A stretch of DNA of 64,000 nt, taken from contig NZ_NTLB01000002.1 of NCBI RefSeq assembly GCF_002514725.1, positions 62,001-126,000 on the forward strand. Direction: 5' to 3'. The position numbers were made by a program, and so were the translations under genes. The notes beneath the pieces were generated by a model. It saw only the letters and a program-made list of their open reading frames with translations, did no database searches and was not told where the DNA came from. Origin of the DNA: Mangrovitalea sediminis. Its GTDB lineage: Bacteria; Pseudomonadota; Gammaproteobacteria; Pseudomonadales; Oleiphilaceae. Of this stretch, positions 41,175 to 51,043 are shown in pieces (position 1 is the stretch's first letter; each line of letters begins with the position of its first letter).

Positions 41175-42221
41175 TCAGGCCCTGACGGCATCGCTCTTTT
41201 CTGCACGCACCCGATAGCGACTGGGGCTGATCCCGGTCCAACGCTTAAAGGCCCGCGTAAAGTTGGCGGCATCCGCATAGCCTAACGCATCGGCAATCTG
41301 TGCCAGGGACAGGCGGGTGCTGACCAGCAGGTCTCCCGCCCTTTCCAGCCTGACGCTATCGACCTGCTGCTGGAAGGTGGTGCTTTCTTCCTGTAAGCGT
41401 CGCTTCAATGTGCGCTCGGACATGAACAGCGTCGACGCGACCTTTTGCAAACGGGGCGGAAACGGATGACTGGTCTCGATAACCCGTTGCACCCGGGTCG
41501 TCACACTGGCATCGCCTGTCAACTGGCGGAGTGCCTGCTCGCACTGCTCCCGCGACACCTTCGCCGCAAGATCATCACTGAAGCGGACCGGCGCCCGTAG
41601 CCAGGAGGCGGGGATGCAGACCGCATCGTCGTTTTGCTGGAACAGGACCGGGGACGGCAGTTGTGACAGGAAACGCCGGTAGTAGCGCGGCTCGTTGCCC
41701 CGGCGATGGATAGCGGCTTCAGCAATGGGTTGGCCGAGCAGCTGCTCCCCCATCATGAGGAAACCAATGGTCATGGTGTCGAGCATAAAACTGGTCAGTG
41801 GGCCGAGATCGATGGCCGGTGTGAAACGGATCAGCACCTGATCGCCTTCCTGGTGCGGGACGACGCTCATCTGCGGTAATCGCAACTGCATGTAGCGCGA
41901 CGATATTCGCAGGGCGTCTTCCAGGTTGCGGCTGCTCATCACGGCCACGCCCAAGGCACCATGCAGGGGCATGCGAAGTTCTTTCGCCAGTAGAATGCCC
42001 AGGCCGGGCTCGTCCGATGCCAGCAGGGCTCTGCGCACGAACTCGCTGGCCGTCATCAAAGGGACCCGTACATCGGTACTCAGGATGCGGTGCGGATCGA
42101 GTCCGACCTGTTGTAGCAGCCGTCTCTCGTCCAGCCCCCGCTCGCGCAACAACTCCGCCAGCAAGTGGATGTATATACCCGGCAAGCCCAGGTCCCTGGC
42201 TGGAGCGGCGATTGCAGTCAT
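41175..42221 (-). CDS. AraC-family regulator with arabinose-binding-type N-domain
   Basis: The product has 348 residues. The N-terminal domain (about 15-200) is the Arabinose_bd type found in OruR/ArgR-like regulators (FVRRALLASDEPGLGILLAK, SFMLDTMTIGFLMMGEQLLG). The C-terminal AraC domain has LSLAQIADALGYADAANFTR and the ending WTGISPSRYR. GAGGTG eight bases upstream sets ATG 42221. It is followed on its upstream side by two hydrolase genes on the same strand, possible targets. Confidence 0.9.
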   Translation of the reverse strand: MTAIAAPARDLGLPGIYIHLLAELLRERGLDERRLLQQVGLDPHRILSTDVRVPLMTASEFVRRALLASDEPGLGILLAKELRMPLHGALGVAVMSSRNLEDALRISSRYMQLRLPQMSVVPHQEGDQVLIRFTPAIDLGPLTSFMLDTMTIGFLMMGEQLLGQPIAEAAIHRRGNEPRYYRRFLSQLPSPVLFQQNDDAVCIPASWLRAPVRFSDDLAAKVSREQCEQALRQLTGDASVTTRVQRVIETSHPFPPRLQKVASTLFMSERTLKRRLQEESTTFQQQVDSVRLERAGDLLVSTRLSLAQIADALGYADAANFTRAFKRWTGISPSRYRVRAEKSDAVRA

Positions 42222-42354
42222 GGCCTGTTCACCTCGTTCCTCGGGAGGGTGCGCGTGTTCACATCGAGTGAACACCTCGTAGCCCCCGATTATGGAACCT
42301 GCAATGCCTTGACCCCATGACCTCCCTGACGGGCGCCCAGGTAAACCGGGCCAA

Positions 42355-43206
42355 TCAGGCCAAAGACGACAGGCGCCGTCGCCAGGCCTTGGCCACCGGA
42401 CTGTTGTCGATTTTCCAGGGATGGAAATCTGGGCGGAAATAGCTCAGGTAGGCCGGTGCCAGACGGCTCAGGTAGCCTTTGTAGCCCCAGAGACGCCAGA
42501 TGCCTTTCGCCCAGACCAGGGGTTTACGCGACAGGCCGTCCCGTTGCATCAGCGCCGTCTGGAAGCGCGTGGTCGTGTAGATGAGCAACAGCGTCGCCTT
42601 CAGCATTGCGGTTACCCGGGTGGTGTAATCGCCACCGACATCCTGATAAAGGTCCCAGGCCACGGCTTTGTGTTCGGTCTCCTCGATCGCATGCCAGACC
42701 CACAGGTCGCGGACCCTTTCATCCAGGCGATCACGGACGTCTTCGTGCTCCAGCATCAATTCGGCGAGGACGGCGGTGATATGTTCCAGGGCTACAGTGA
42801 TCGCCAACTGCTGCAGCGGTGTTGTCTCTTCCCGGGCCTTTTGCAGTTCCTGGCGAAGAACGCCTTCCAGTTTGTCCGCCGGGTAGCCATTCTGTTCCAG
42901 GAAGGCATTGAAGGTGCGGTGTTCGAGGGAGTGCATGGCTTCCTGGCCGATGAATCCGGAGATGTCGCGCTGACGTTCCGGGTCCGCAATCCGGTCGCGG
43001 AAATGGCGAACTGCGTCGACAAAGAAGCGCTCGCCCTCGGGAAACAGTAGGGACAGGGCGCTGAGAAAGTGGGTCAGGAAGGGGTCGTTACCGAACCAGT
43101 AACGCGGTACCTGCCCATCGAATCGGAAGTCCATGCGGTGCGGTTCTATCGGCAGATCCGCAGGCTTTCGGGGACGCTTAGCGGGCGTCTGGAACATGAT
43201 GCTCAT
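42355..43206 (-). CDS. Predicted metal-dependent hydrolase (PF10118-type)
   Basis: The 283-residue helical protein has conserved metal-ligand clusters: QEAMHSLEHRTFN, LEHITAVLAELMLEHE and WHAIEETEHKAVAWD, arranged like a di-iron ferritin-like core. This matches the predicted metal-dependent hydrolase family COG3687. AAGGATAAGGG stands before ATG 43206, only four bases after the stop of the alpha/beta hydrolase gene, so the two are cotranscribed. The reaction is unknown. Confidence 0.87.
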   Translation of the reverse strand: MSIMFQTPAKRPRKPADLPIEPHRMDFRFDGQVPRYWFGNDPFLTHFLSALSLLFPEGERFFVDAVRHFRDRIADPERQRDISGFIGQEAMHSLEHRTFNAFLEQNGYPADKLEGVLRQELQKAREETTPLQQLAITVALEHITAVLAELMLEHEDVRDRLDERVRDLWVWHAIEETEHKAVAWDLYQDVGGDYTTRVTAMLKATLLLIYTTTRFQTALMQRDGLSRKPLVWAKGIWRLWGYKGYLSRLAPAYLSYFRPDFHPWKIDNSPVAKAWRRRLSSLA

Positions 43207-43210
43207 ACCC

Positions 43211-44137
43211 TTATCCTTTCGGTTGTTCGCGAATGAACGTTTCCAGTGCCCGTGCCGATCGACGCGGAATTTCCAGCATCGGCAGATGACCGACACCCCT
43301 GAAGACCTCGATTTTCGGGGCCGGGGCCAACTGTCGATAGGTATCGACGCAGGAGACTTCGGTCAGGTGATCCCGGTCACCCCAGAGCACCAGGAGTGGG
43401 ACCGGATAATCCGGCAGGTAGCGGGCGACGGCATCGCGGTCGCGGAGCATGTCGCGGAAAATGTGGGAGTGGGCCTGCTGGCGGCGCAGGAGATCCGGCC
43501 CCAGGGCCAGCGCCATGGCAGCACCCGTGAGGCTGGGGCCGCCGGTGCCGACCATGGTGAACATGCGCCAGACTTCCTTCCAGCGGCGTGGTACCAGACC
43601 GTATTCGCCCTGATCCAGCATCTGATCCAGCGCGCTTGGCCGCTGTGCCGGCACACCGGCACTGTTGAGCACCGAAACCGAGGCGATGCGGTCGGGAGCA
43701 CGGGCGCCGGCGATGGTCACAATGGCACCTCCCATCGAGCTCCCCACCAGGTGGACCTTCTCCCAGTTACGCTGATCGAGCCAGGTGAGCAACCGGCCGG
43801 CCTGGGCTTCGTAGCTGTAATCCATGCCGGCTCGGTAAGTGGTTTCGCCGAAGCCGGGCAGGTCGATGGCGATGAGGTGCCAGTCGTTCGGCAGCATGCG
43901 CAGCCAATAGGCCCAGTTTTCCTTCATGGCGGCAAAGCCGTGAACCATCACGATCGTTGGGCGCTCTGGCGTGGCACGGCCGCGCTCGAGCCAGACGACC
44001 CGATGACCGTCGACGCTGGCGACCTTGCGCCGGGTGCCGGTCAGGGGCCGGTGGCCGTGACGTAACAGCGGCCAGATGCCGGCCGAAAGAAAACCGCCGG
44101 AAAAGGTGTTGGGTGCTGACGAGAGTTGCTCTGACAT
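43211..44137 (-). CDS. Alpha/beta hydrolase
   Basis: The 308-residue enzyme has oxyanion VHGF (65-68), nucleophile elbow GSSMGG (132-137, Ser134), acid in VLWGDRDHLT and base His in GVGHLPMLE: a complete triad. No signal peptide, so cytoplasmic or membrane-associated. ATG 44137 has GAGGA ten bases upstream. It forms an operon with the predicted metal-dependent hydrolase. Ester or lipid substrates are likely, none specific. Confidence 0.88.
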   Translation of the reverse strand: MSEQLSSAPNTFSGGFLSAGIWPLLRHGHRPLTGTRRKVASVDGHRVVWLERGRATPERPTIVMVHGFAAMKENWAYWLRMLPNDWHLIAIDLPGFGETTYRAGMDYSYEAQAGRLLTWLDQRNWEKVHLVGSSMGGAIVTIAGARAPDRIASVSVLNSAGVPAQRPSALDQMLDQGEYGLVPRRWKEVWRMFTMVGTGGPSLTGAAMALALGPDLLRRQQAHSHIFRDMLRDRDAVARYLPDYPVPLLVLWGDRDHLTEVSCVDTYRQLAPAPKIEVFRGVGHLPMLEIPRRSARALETFIREQPKG

Positions 44138-44301
44138 GAAGATGCGTTCCTCTGTGTACCTACCGCGCAACGATCGCAGAGGTGTGATCGGCATCTTTTC
44201 AGTCTGGTCGGGATTGTCGGGACGGGCCAGTGAAAGGCGGGTCAGTTGCCTGTCAGTAGGGGCCAAAATGCAGTGGGAGCATTTTCATCCCTCCTGTCGG
44301 C

Positions 44302-45255
44302 TTACAGCCAGCCCTTACGCTTGAAGAACCAGTACGGGGCGATGCCGGACAACACCATCATTACCAGGGCTATCGGGTAACTGTAGGTCCAGTGCAGCTC
44401 AGGCATATGCTCGAAGTTCATGCCGTAAATGCTGGCGATCAGCGTGGGCGGCAGGAAGACCACGGCTGCGATGGAGAAGATCTTGATGATCTGGTTCTGT
44501 TCCAGGTTGATGAAGCCCAGTGCCGCATCCATCAGGAAGTTGACCTTTTCAAAGGTGAAGGCGGTATGGGACATCAGCGTATCCAGATCGCGCAGCATCT
44601 CGCGGCAGGATTCCTGTTCTTCCGGATTGTTACGCAGATGGCGCTGCATGAAGGAAATGGAGCGCTGGGTATCCATCAGACAGAGCCGGATCTTACCGCT
44701 GCTGTCCTCGATGCGGGCGAGGCGGTCGATGGCCTCCTCCAGTTCGGCGTCCTCATCCTCCAGCACCATGTGACTGACCTCTTCGAGGTCTCGGTGGATG
44801 TCTTCCAGAACGTCGGCAAGGTTTTCTACTTTCTGCTCGAACAGGCTGGTCAGTACGGTCAGAGAGGTATTGGCATCCACCCGTCCGCGTCGGGCGCGCA
44901 TGCGCATCAGGCGAAAGTCAGGCAGATCGACGTCGCGGAAGGTGAGCAGGCAGTCAGGGCGCAGGATAACGGCGACGGTGGCGGTGCGGTGGCGCCCTTC
45001 GCTCTGGTAGAGAAACAGCGAGTGAACGTGCAGGTCGGAACCTTCGCTGTAATAACGTGCCGAGGCTTCGATTTCCTCGACATCGTCGGCGTCCGGCAGG
45101 GCCGAGGGATAGACTTGGTCTACCAATTCCCGTTCGAGGTCATCGGGTTCCAGAAGGTCGATCCAGTCCGCCTGTTTCAGACGGCTTTCCAGATCGCTCT
45201 CGTCACCATTGAGCTCTCGCAGCACCTTGTTCTGGATTCCGTAGGTTCTCAGCAT
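44302..45255 (-). CDS. corA: CorA-family magnesium/cobalt channel
   Basis: The 317-residue protein has a long N-terminal cytoplasmic funnel and two C-terminal helices. The pore motif YGMNFEHMPEL lies between them and the protein ends FFKRKGWL. It conducts Mg2+ (or Co2+/Ni2+) as a pentamer. MPEL is the standard outer loop. It appears monocistronic. Confidence 0.93.
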   Translation of the reverse strand: MLRTYGIQNKVLRELNGDESDLESRLKQADWIDLLEPDDLERELVDQVYPSALPDADDVEEIEASARYYSEGSDLHVHSLFLYQSEGRHRTATVAVILRPDCLLTFRDVDLPDFRLMRMRARRGRVDANTSLTVLTSLFEQKVENLADVLEDIHRDLEEVSHMVLEDEDAELEEAIDRLARIEDSSGKIRLCLMDTQRSISFMQRHLRNNPEEQESCREMLRDLDTLMSHTAFTFEKVNFLMDAALGFINLEQNQIIKIFSIAAVVFLPPTLIASIYGMNFEHMPELHWTYSYPIALVMMVLSGIAPYWFFKRKGWL

Positions 45256-45369
45256 GCAGCGTCTATCCCAATCATGCGGTTACACCGTTTTCAGCCCGCA
45301 AGTTTACCATCTACGGAGCGGGGCTGGATGCCCTGCCTTATGGTTGCTCACAGTGCCCTTAAGGCGCGC

Positions 45370-46410
45370 TTATTGCAATCCCGGATTGTACCTTTGGCGG
45401 ATATCGGAAATCGCTGATTGGATACCGGCAAAGGCTTCGGTCAGGCTCGGATCGAAATGCCGTCCCGCCTGCTGGCGCAGAAGGTCGATAGCCTTATCCA
45501 TCGGCCAGGCGTCCTTATAGGGCCGTACCGAGGTCAGGGCGTCGAACACGTCCGCAATGGTGACGATACGACCGACCAGAGGGATATCGGTTCCCCGCAG
45601 TCTGCCGGGATAGCCGCTGCCGTCCCATTTTTCGTGATGCGTCAGGGCGACGACCCGGGCCATTTCCAGAAGGGGTGAGTCTTCGGCATAGTCGCCGATG
45701 ATGCGTGCGCCGATTTCCGGATGCTGCTTCATGATCTCCCATTCGCTGCGGTTGAGGGGGCCGGTCTTTTGCAGGACGGCGTCGGGAATGCCGATCTTAC
45801 CGATGTCATGCATTGGGGCGGCATTGAGGAGGGTGTCGGCGTCCTCCTCGCTCATGCCTGCGGCGAGCGCGAGTTCGCGGGCGTAGTGGCTCATGCGGAT
45901 GACGTGCAGGCCGGTGTCTTCGTCCTTGTATTCGGCTGCGCGCCCGAGGGTCTGGATGATCTGCAGCCGGGTGTGGTTGAGCTGGGCGGTGCGTTCGTGG
46001 ACCAGTTGTGCCAGGTGCTGCTGTTGATCGTAGAGCGCCAGATGTGTGGCAACCCGGGCCTTGACGATGGGGGCGCTGACCGGCTTGGTAATGTAGTCGA
46101 CACCACCGGCGGCGAACCCCCGGGTCTCGTCCGCCACCTCGCCCAGGGCAGTGACGAAGATGACGGGAATGCGTGCGGTTCGGTAATCGCGTTTGAGTTC
46201 AGCGCAGACCTCGAATCCGCTGAGTCCGGGCATCATGACATCCAGCAGTACGAGGTCGGGCGGCGCATCGCTGAGTGCGATTTTCAGCGCGCGGTGGCCG
46301 TCGGTGGCGATCTTGACGCGATAATCATCCTTGAGAATGCCGGCCAGGACATCGATGTTTTCCGGTGTGTCGTCGACGACCAATACGGTCGGCCTGCGTT
46401 GTTGCGTCAT
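45370..46410 (-). CDS. Response regulator with HD-GYP phosphodiesterase domain
   Basis: The product has 346 residues. The receiver domain (about 8-125) has Asp57 as phosphoacceptor (LVLLDVMMPG), acidic pocket Asp13/Asp14 and Lys109. The HD-GYP domain (about 145-340) has HDIGKIGIPD (201-210) and HHEKWDGSGYP (258-268), complete for c-di-GMP hydrolysis. It lies 62 bp downstream of the GGDEF-EAL gene, so the two probably share a transcript. No cognate histidine kinase is adjacent. Confidence 0.94.
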   Translation of the reverse strand: MTQQRRPTVLVVDDTPENIDVLAGILKDDYRVKIATDGHRALKIALSDAPPDLVLLDVMMPGLSGFEVCAELKRDYRTARIPVIFVTALGEVADETRGFAAGGVDYITKPVSAPIVKARVATHLALYDQQQHLAQLVHERTAQLNHTRLQIIQTLGRAAEYKDEDTGLHVIRMSHYARELALAAGMSEEDADTLLNAAPMHDIGKIGIPDAVLQKTGPLNRSEWEIMKQHPEIGARIIGDYAEDSPLLEMARVVALTHHEKWDGSGYPGRLRGTDIPLVGRIVTIADVFDALTSVRPYKDAWPMDKAIDLLRQQAGRHFDPSLTEAFAGIQSAISDIRQRYNPGLQ

Positions 46411-46472
46411 GCCTTTTATCTCCCATAAGACCCCTGTTCCGAATCCGGTATGGTGACCTGGCGATCATGCTA

Positions 46473-49223
46473 TTAATGCGTCTGTTTGTGCGGCGGGGCG
46501 GGTTCCCGCTTTGCGGGCATCAGTCGCTGCTCGAATTCGGCTCTGGAGGCCGGTCTTGCCAACAGAAAGCCCTGGACCAGATCGCAACCCCTGTCCTTGA
46601 GACAGTTCAGTTGCTCTCGTGTTTCAACGCCCTCAGCGACCACCCGGGAGTCCAGTGTATGGGCCAGCTGGATGATGCCGCTGACGATATCGAGATCCCG
46701 GTTATCGGTAGTGATGTCGTCGATAAAGGACTTGTCTATCTTTAGCACATCGGGCGCGAAGCGCTTGAGATAAGCCAGGCTGGAGTAGCCGGTGCCGAAA
46801 TCGTCCACGGCGATAGATACACCGATGGCACGTAGCCGGTCGATCAATGCGCCTGCCCGGGCAGGCTCATGCATGATCGAGCTTTCGGTCAGTTCGAGTT
46901 CGATGGTGCCGGGAGGCAGGTCATATTCGCGCAAGTAGCCTTCCAGTTTGTCCACCAGTCCGGCCTGGTTGATCTGGCTGGCGGAGATGTTGACCGACAA
47001 GCTGATGTCCTGCAGCCCCCGATCCAGCCAGGCTCGCCGTACCCGGCAGGCTTCCTGTAGAACCCAGTCGCCGACCGGCAGGATCAGGCCGGTTTCCTCC
47101 AGCAGGGGTATGAAATTGGCCGGTGATACCAGGCCCCGCCCCGGATGATGCCAGCGTAGCAGGCATTCTGCGGCCACCAGCGTCTCGTCCCTGAGGTCGA
47201 ACTGGCCCTGGAAGAACAGGTCGAACTCGTGCCGCTCCAGGGCCTGATGCATTTCACTTTCCAGGCGCAGGCGTTCCGGAGAGGCCTGTACCTTGTTCGC
47301 ATCGAAGAATTCGAAATGGTTGCGGCCGCGGTTCTTGGCGATATACATGGCCATGTCGGCATTCTTGAGGAGGCTTTCGGCGTCCTCGCCGTCCCGGGGA
47401 AAGCAGGCTATGCCGATACTGACCGTCAGATAGGAGACATGGTCATGCACACTGAACGGGCGTGTCAGCGTCTGCATGATGGTGTCGGCCAGATCGTTGA
47501 GTTCCACCTGGTCAGAGCCGCGAGCGGCCAGTACGGCGAACTCATCCCCGCCCAGGCGTGCAATGAAACCTCGGCGATCGATAATGTTCTGCAGTCGGTC
47601 GGCGAGCTGTCGGAGCAGTTCGTCCCCGGCGCTGTGGCCCAGGGAGTCGTTGACGTTTTTGAAGCGATCCAGATCGATGAAAAGCAGTGCGAAGGGGCTG
47701 CCGTGTTGCTTGGAGTCCTGACACTGCTGCGTCAGGCGCTGATAGAACAGGTTACGGTTGGGCAGGCCTGTGAGGGTGTCGAAGTGCGCTGCCCGGTACA
47801 GGAGATCCTGTTGCCGGCGGTCCTCCGTGATATCGGCAGTAACGCCGACGATACGCAGTAATTGGTCGGCGTCGCCCTTGATCGGATAAATGCGGTCCCG
47901 TACCCAGCGTTGATCACCATTTTGGAGCCGTATCCGGTAGATGACTTCCTGGGACTGTTTTTTTCGGATACAGGTCTCCAGGTTCATCTTGACGTCATGG
48001 CGGTCGTCAGGATGAATGCTGTCGTGCCAGTGAATCCAGGTATCGGTGGTCGACGTCAGCGGTTGTTCCCAGATCTTCTCGAAGGCCAGACTGATATACA
48101 GCGCTTCCTGTTGCTGGTGGTCGTAGATCCAGAATACCTCGGGAACATGGGCCGCCATCTCCGTGAAGCGGGATTCGCGTTCGACGACCTGCTTGAGCAG
48201 CCTTTGCTGATCGGTGACGTCCATCAAGGTTCCAGCGATCATCAGCGACCCGTCTTCCAGGCGCCGGCACTCGGCGCGCAGCTGGATGTGTTTAAGGCTT
48301 CCCCTGTCGCCGATCCGCGTAAGGCTGCAGTTCAACGGCACTCCGGCTTCCATCAGCGACCAGGCTTCCCGCAGCCTGCTGCGGTCCGGTTCGACAAAGT
48401 AATCCGGGAGATTGGCGCCAGTGAGAGGTTCTTCGTCGCTGACGTCAAGTAGACGGCGGAATTCCGGTGACGCCATGAGCTCGCCTTTGGTGTCCGTCAT
48501 CGAGAAGTCACCCAGCCGGGCAATCCGGTGAGCCTCGTACAGGCGTGCAGTTTCCTCCGCCAGGGCCTGCTCCGTTCGCACCCGTTCGGTGATATCGACG
48601 ATCATGGCGAGCCGGCAGGGTTTGCCGCGGTACAACATGGGGTAGGACGACCCTTGCCCGAAAAAGCGTTCGCCGTTTTTGCGGGTGTAGGTGAAATGAT
48701 TGAAGAAGACCTTGCCGCCGGTCTGATCGTCGCCGAGGATAATGTCCAGCTCTGCCTGCGCCTCCGGCGGGCGCAGGTCGCGGACGGACATCTGCAGGAA
48801 TTCGCTTTCGCTATAACCGAACTGCCCTTGCATGGCGCGGTTAACCCGTACGATGGCGAGGGTGTCCAGACGGTAAATCCACATGGGGCTGGGGTTGTTC
48901 TCGAACATGCCCCTGAAGCTGCTTTCCGAACGTTCCATCCATTCGAACGCGAGCTTGAAGCGACGCTCCCAGTAGCGCAGGGCCAGGAACAGCAGGAATC
49001 CGCTTACCAGGACAAAGCCGAGGCCTTTCCAGGTCTGGTAGCGCTGCATCAGGCTCGGGTCGTCGCTGAATATATGGAAGGCGGAGTCGCTGGAAACGAT
49101 CCAGGCCGCTGAAATGAGGATATAGCCGAGAGCTATGGCAATGGGGGTGAAGTGTGGCTGCTTGGCATAGCGTCCGCTGGGTGACTCCGTGTCCGGTATA
49201 ACGGATACCTTTTCCTTTTCCAT
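46473..49223 (-). CDS. Membrane PAS-GGDEF-EAL protein (variant ECL motif)
   Basis: The product has 916 residues. Two membrane helices (about 24-43, 65-82), three PAS-type sensor units (about 95-470), a GGDEF domain with intact RLGGDEF (558-562) but no RxxD I-site, and an EAL domain. In the last the signature reads AECLLRW, so the catalytic Glu is kept with Ala changed to Cys; DDFGTGYSS (807-815) and the EGVET segment are intact. Both activities are possible. ATG 49223 with AGAGG upstream is favoured over ATG 49280. Confidence 0.93.
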   Translation of the reverse strand: MEKEKVSVIPDTESPSGRYAKQPHFTPIAIALGYILISAAWIVSSDSAFHIFSDDPSLMQRYQTWKGLGFVLVSGFLLFLALRYWERRFKLAFEWMERSESSFRGMFENNPSPMWIYRLDTLAIVRVNRAMQGQFGYSESEFLQMSVRDLRPPEAQAELDIILGDDQTGGKVFFNHFTYTRKNGERFFGQGSSYPMLYRGKPCRLAMIVDITERVRTEQALAEETARLYEAHRIARLGDFSMTDTKGELMASPEFRRLLDVSDEEPLTGANLPDYFVEPDRSRLREAWSLMEAGVPLNCSLTRIGDRGSLKHIQLRAECRRLEDGSLMIAGTLMDVTDQQRLLKQVVERESRFTEMAAHVPEVFWIYDHQQQEALYISLAFEKIWEQPLTSTTDTWIHWHDSIHPDDRHDVKMNLETCIRKKQSQEVIYRIRLQNGDQRWVRDRIYPIKGDADQLLRIVGVTADITEDRRQQDLLYRAAHFDTLTGLPNRNLFYQRLTQQCQDSKQHGSPFALLFIDLDRFKNVNDSLGHSAGDELLRQLADRLQNIIDRRGFIARLGGDEFAVLAARGSDQVELNDLADTIMQTLTRPFSVHDHVSYLTVSIGIACFPRDGEDAESLLKNADMAMYIAKNRGRNHFEFFDANKVQASPERLRLESEMHQALERHEFDLFFQGQFDLRDETLVAAECLLRWHHPGRGLVSPANFIPLLEETGLILPVGDWVLQEACRVRRAWLDRGLQDISLSVNISASQINQAGLVDKLEGYLREYDLPPGTIELELTESSIMHEPARAGALIDRLRAIGVSIAVDDFGTGYSSLAYLKRFAPDVLKIDKSFIDDITTDNRDLDIVSGIIQLAHTLDSRVVAEGVETREQLNCLKDRGCDLVQGFLLARPASRAEFEQRLMPAKREPAPPHKQTH

Positions 49224-49329
49224 CCGTAGCCGCCTCTCAATGTCGCATCCGGTTGCGCTACGGTCATGGATGTCGGCCATCCTGACTCGTCAGTTCATAC
49301 CTTAACGCAACCGGTGCTCGTTGCCATCA

Positions 49330-51027
49330 TCAATCTATGGGGCTTGCCCTCCTTTTCAGGTCCACGATCAGCGGATCGTGATCTGATGCCCGCCAAGGTT
49401 GTACGCTGGCGGGGCGGTGGTGGACCAGAACCGGATCCTCGTCAGCATCGATATGCCATTCGGCGACGGCACCGACCTGCCTGGCCATCCGGCTGTTGGC
49501 CAGGGCATAGTCCAGATAGCCCGAGCGACCGTCATAGACATAGGAGTATGCCTTTGGTCCTATAAAGCGGTTGACCTGATCCGCATAACCGGCGGAAACA
49601 AAGGCTTGTATGGAAGACTCGCGCGCATAGCTGTTCAAATCGCCCAGAATCAGGGTTCCGCCCTTTGCCGTCGGCAGGGTTTTCAGCCAATGCACCTCAT
49701 ACCGGGCCGCCTGGGCGCGACTGGCGCTCCAGCAGCCCTGTCCATCGTGACGATCCCGGTTGGCTCCTTCGGCATGACGGCACAGGCGTGATTTAAGATG
49801 GTTCACGACAACGGCGAAGCTTGTCCCGTCTCCCGCCACGCGGAATCGCTGCCAGAGGGGCGGGCGGCTGAGTTCCGAGAAGGGGCCGGACAGCAGTGTC
49901 CGTGCCTGACCCACAGGAGTGACGCGGTCCCGCCGGTAAAGCAGGCCGACGGTAATCATATCCGTACCGAGAGACCGCAGACCGGACGGCTTCACATAGG
50001 CCCACTGCGGCCCCAGGGCCCTGGCGAGGTCTGCGATGGCGCTGTGCTCACCGAAACCGTCGTTTTCGAGTTCCATGGCGCCGAGGATGTCCGGGGACAG
50101 TGACCGAATGGCGGTGCGGAGATTGGCCAGCTGGCGCTGATAGGCTTGCTCCGTGTCGGCCCCCCTGGCGGTCGGGAAACCGCCGCCCTGCCCGTCGCCG
50201 TTGAAGAAGTTTTCCAGGTTAAACGATACCAGTCGCAACCGCGTGCCCGGCGCTTTACCGGGTGGCGCCGGACGTGGGTTGTCCCGGCTGAAGTGGGGCG
50301 CGGTGACCGGCTGCAGGCGCCAGTGGCCAAAGCGGTAATCGAGAATACCGGTGGCCGATAGAACACGGTCGCCCACCCGGAGCTGGCCCTTGTCTTCGAC
50401 GATGGCGGGAGCTTGCCCGGCGAAGGTCTGTTGGCTGCCATCGTCCAGCAGAAACTGCTGTCGACGCTGCGCTTCCCCGTGTTGGTATGCGGCGGTTCCG
50501 GAGGCTAGGGACTGGGTCGGGGCGAATTGCCGTCCGGGTGCCAGCAAAAGGGAGCCATAGCGTTGATAATCGCTGAGATCGACGACGGTCGGCTGGCCGG
50601 ATAGCTGCACCAGCATACCCTCGTGAGCTTCCAGCCAGGCGGGCGTCAGTGTTGCCAGATCCAGCGGAACCGGCGAGATCTGCGCTGGCGAAGGGCAGGT
50701 TTTGAGGCGATAGAGCGGTGAGATTTCTGTCAGGCCGTGGTATTCGCGAACCCGTCCGCTGACTTCGACCTTTTCGCCAACCTGGACCTGATGCCCGGGA
50801 GCGTAGACGAACAAGCCGCGAGAGCGGTTTTCTTCCGGTGCCGATCCTGGTGGGGTTTCGATGAAAAAGCCGCCGAGTCGGTCTCGGGCGCTGAAGTCAC
50901 CGGTGACGGTGCCGATGACCCGGACCTCCTGCCCGACGAGGGGGGAGCGATCGTAAGTGCCCTGGATCGCCGGGATCGACTGGCTGGCCGAGCAGGCCAG
51001 CGAACTGGCGGGAAGGCTCAGCGCCAT
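49330..51027 (-). CDS. ExeM-like secreted endonuclease/exonuclease/phosphatase-family nuclease
   Basis: The product has about 565 residues. An OB-fold-like region (about 15-240) precedes the EEP nuclease domain: RLVSFNLENFF, GAMELENDG, VVNHLKSR, LGDLNSYARES and the terminal SDHDPLIVDL, all active-site elements. Relatives such as Shewanella ExeM degrade extracellular DNA. The start is uncertain: ATG 51027 gives a very short signal (LSLPASSLACSA), while the hydrophobic segment seems to begin upstream, overlapping the cyclase stop at 51044. Probably coexpressed with that cyclase. Confidence 0.88.
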   Translation of the reverse strand: MALSLPASSLACSASQSIPAIQGTYDRSPLVGQEVRVIGTVTGDFSARDRLGGFFIETPPGSAPEENRSRGLFVYAPGHQVQVGEKVEVSGRVREYHGLTEISPLYRLKTCPSPAQISPVPLDLATLTPAWLEAHEGMLVQLSGQPTVVDLSDYQRYGSLLLAPGRQFAPTQSLASGTAAYQHGEAQRRQQFLLDDGSQQTFAGQAPAIVEDKGQLRVGDRVLSATGILDYRFGHWRLQPVTAPHFSRDNPRPAPPGKAPGTRLRLVSFNLENFFNGDGQGGGFPTARGADTEQAYQRQLANLRTAIRSLSPDILGAMELENDGFGEHSAIADLARALGPQWAYVKPSGLRSLGTDMITVGLLYRRDRVTPVGQARTLLSGPFSELSRPPLWQRFRVAGDGTSFAVVVNHLKSRLCRHAEGANRDRHDGQGCWSASRAQAARYEVHWLKTLPTAKGGTLILGDLNSYARESSIQAFVSAGYADQVNRFIGPKAYSYVYDGRSGYLDYALANSRMARQVGAVAEWHIDADEDPVLVHHRPASVQPWRASDHDPLIVDLKRRASPID

Positions 51028-51043
51028 GGCCGCTAGAATGTGC

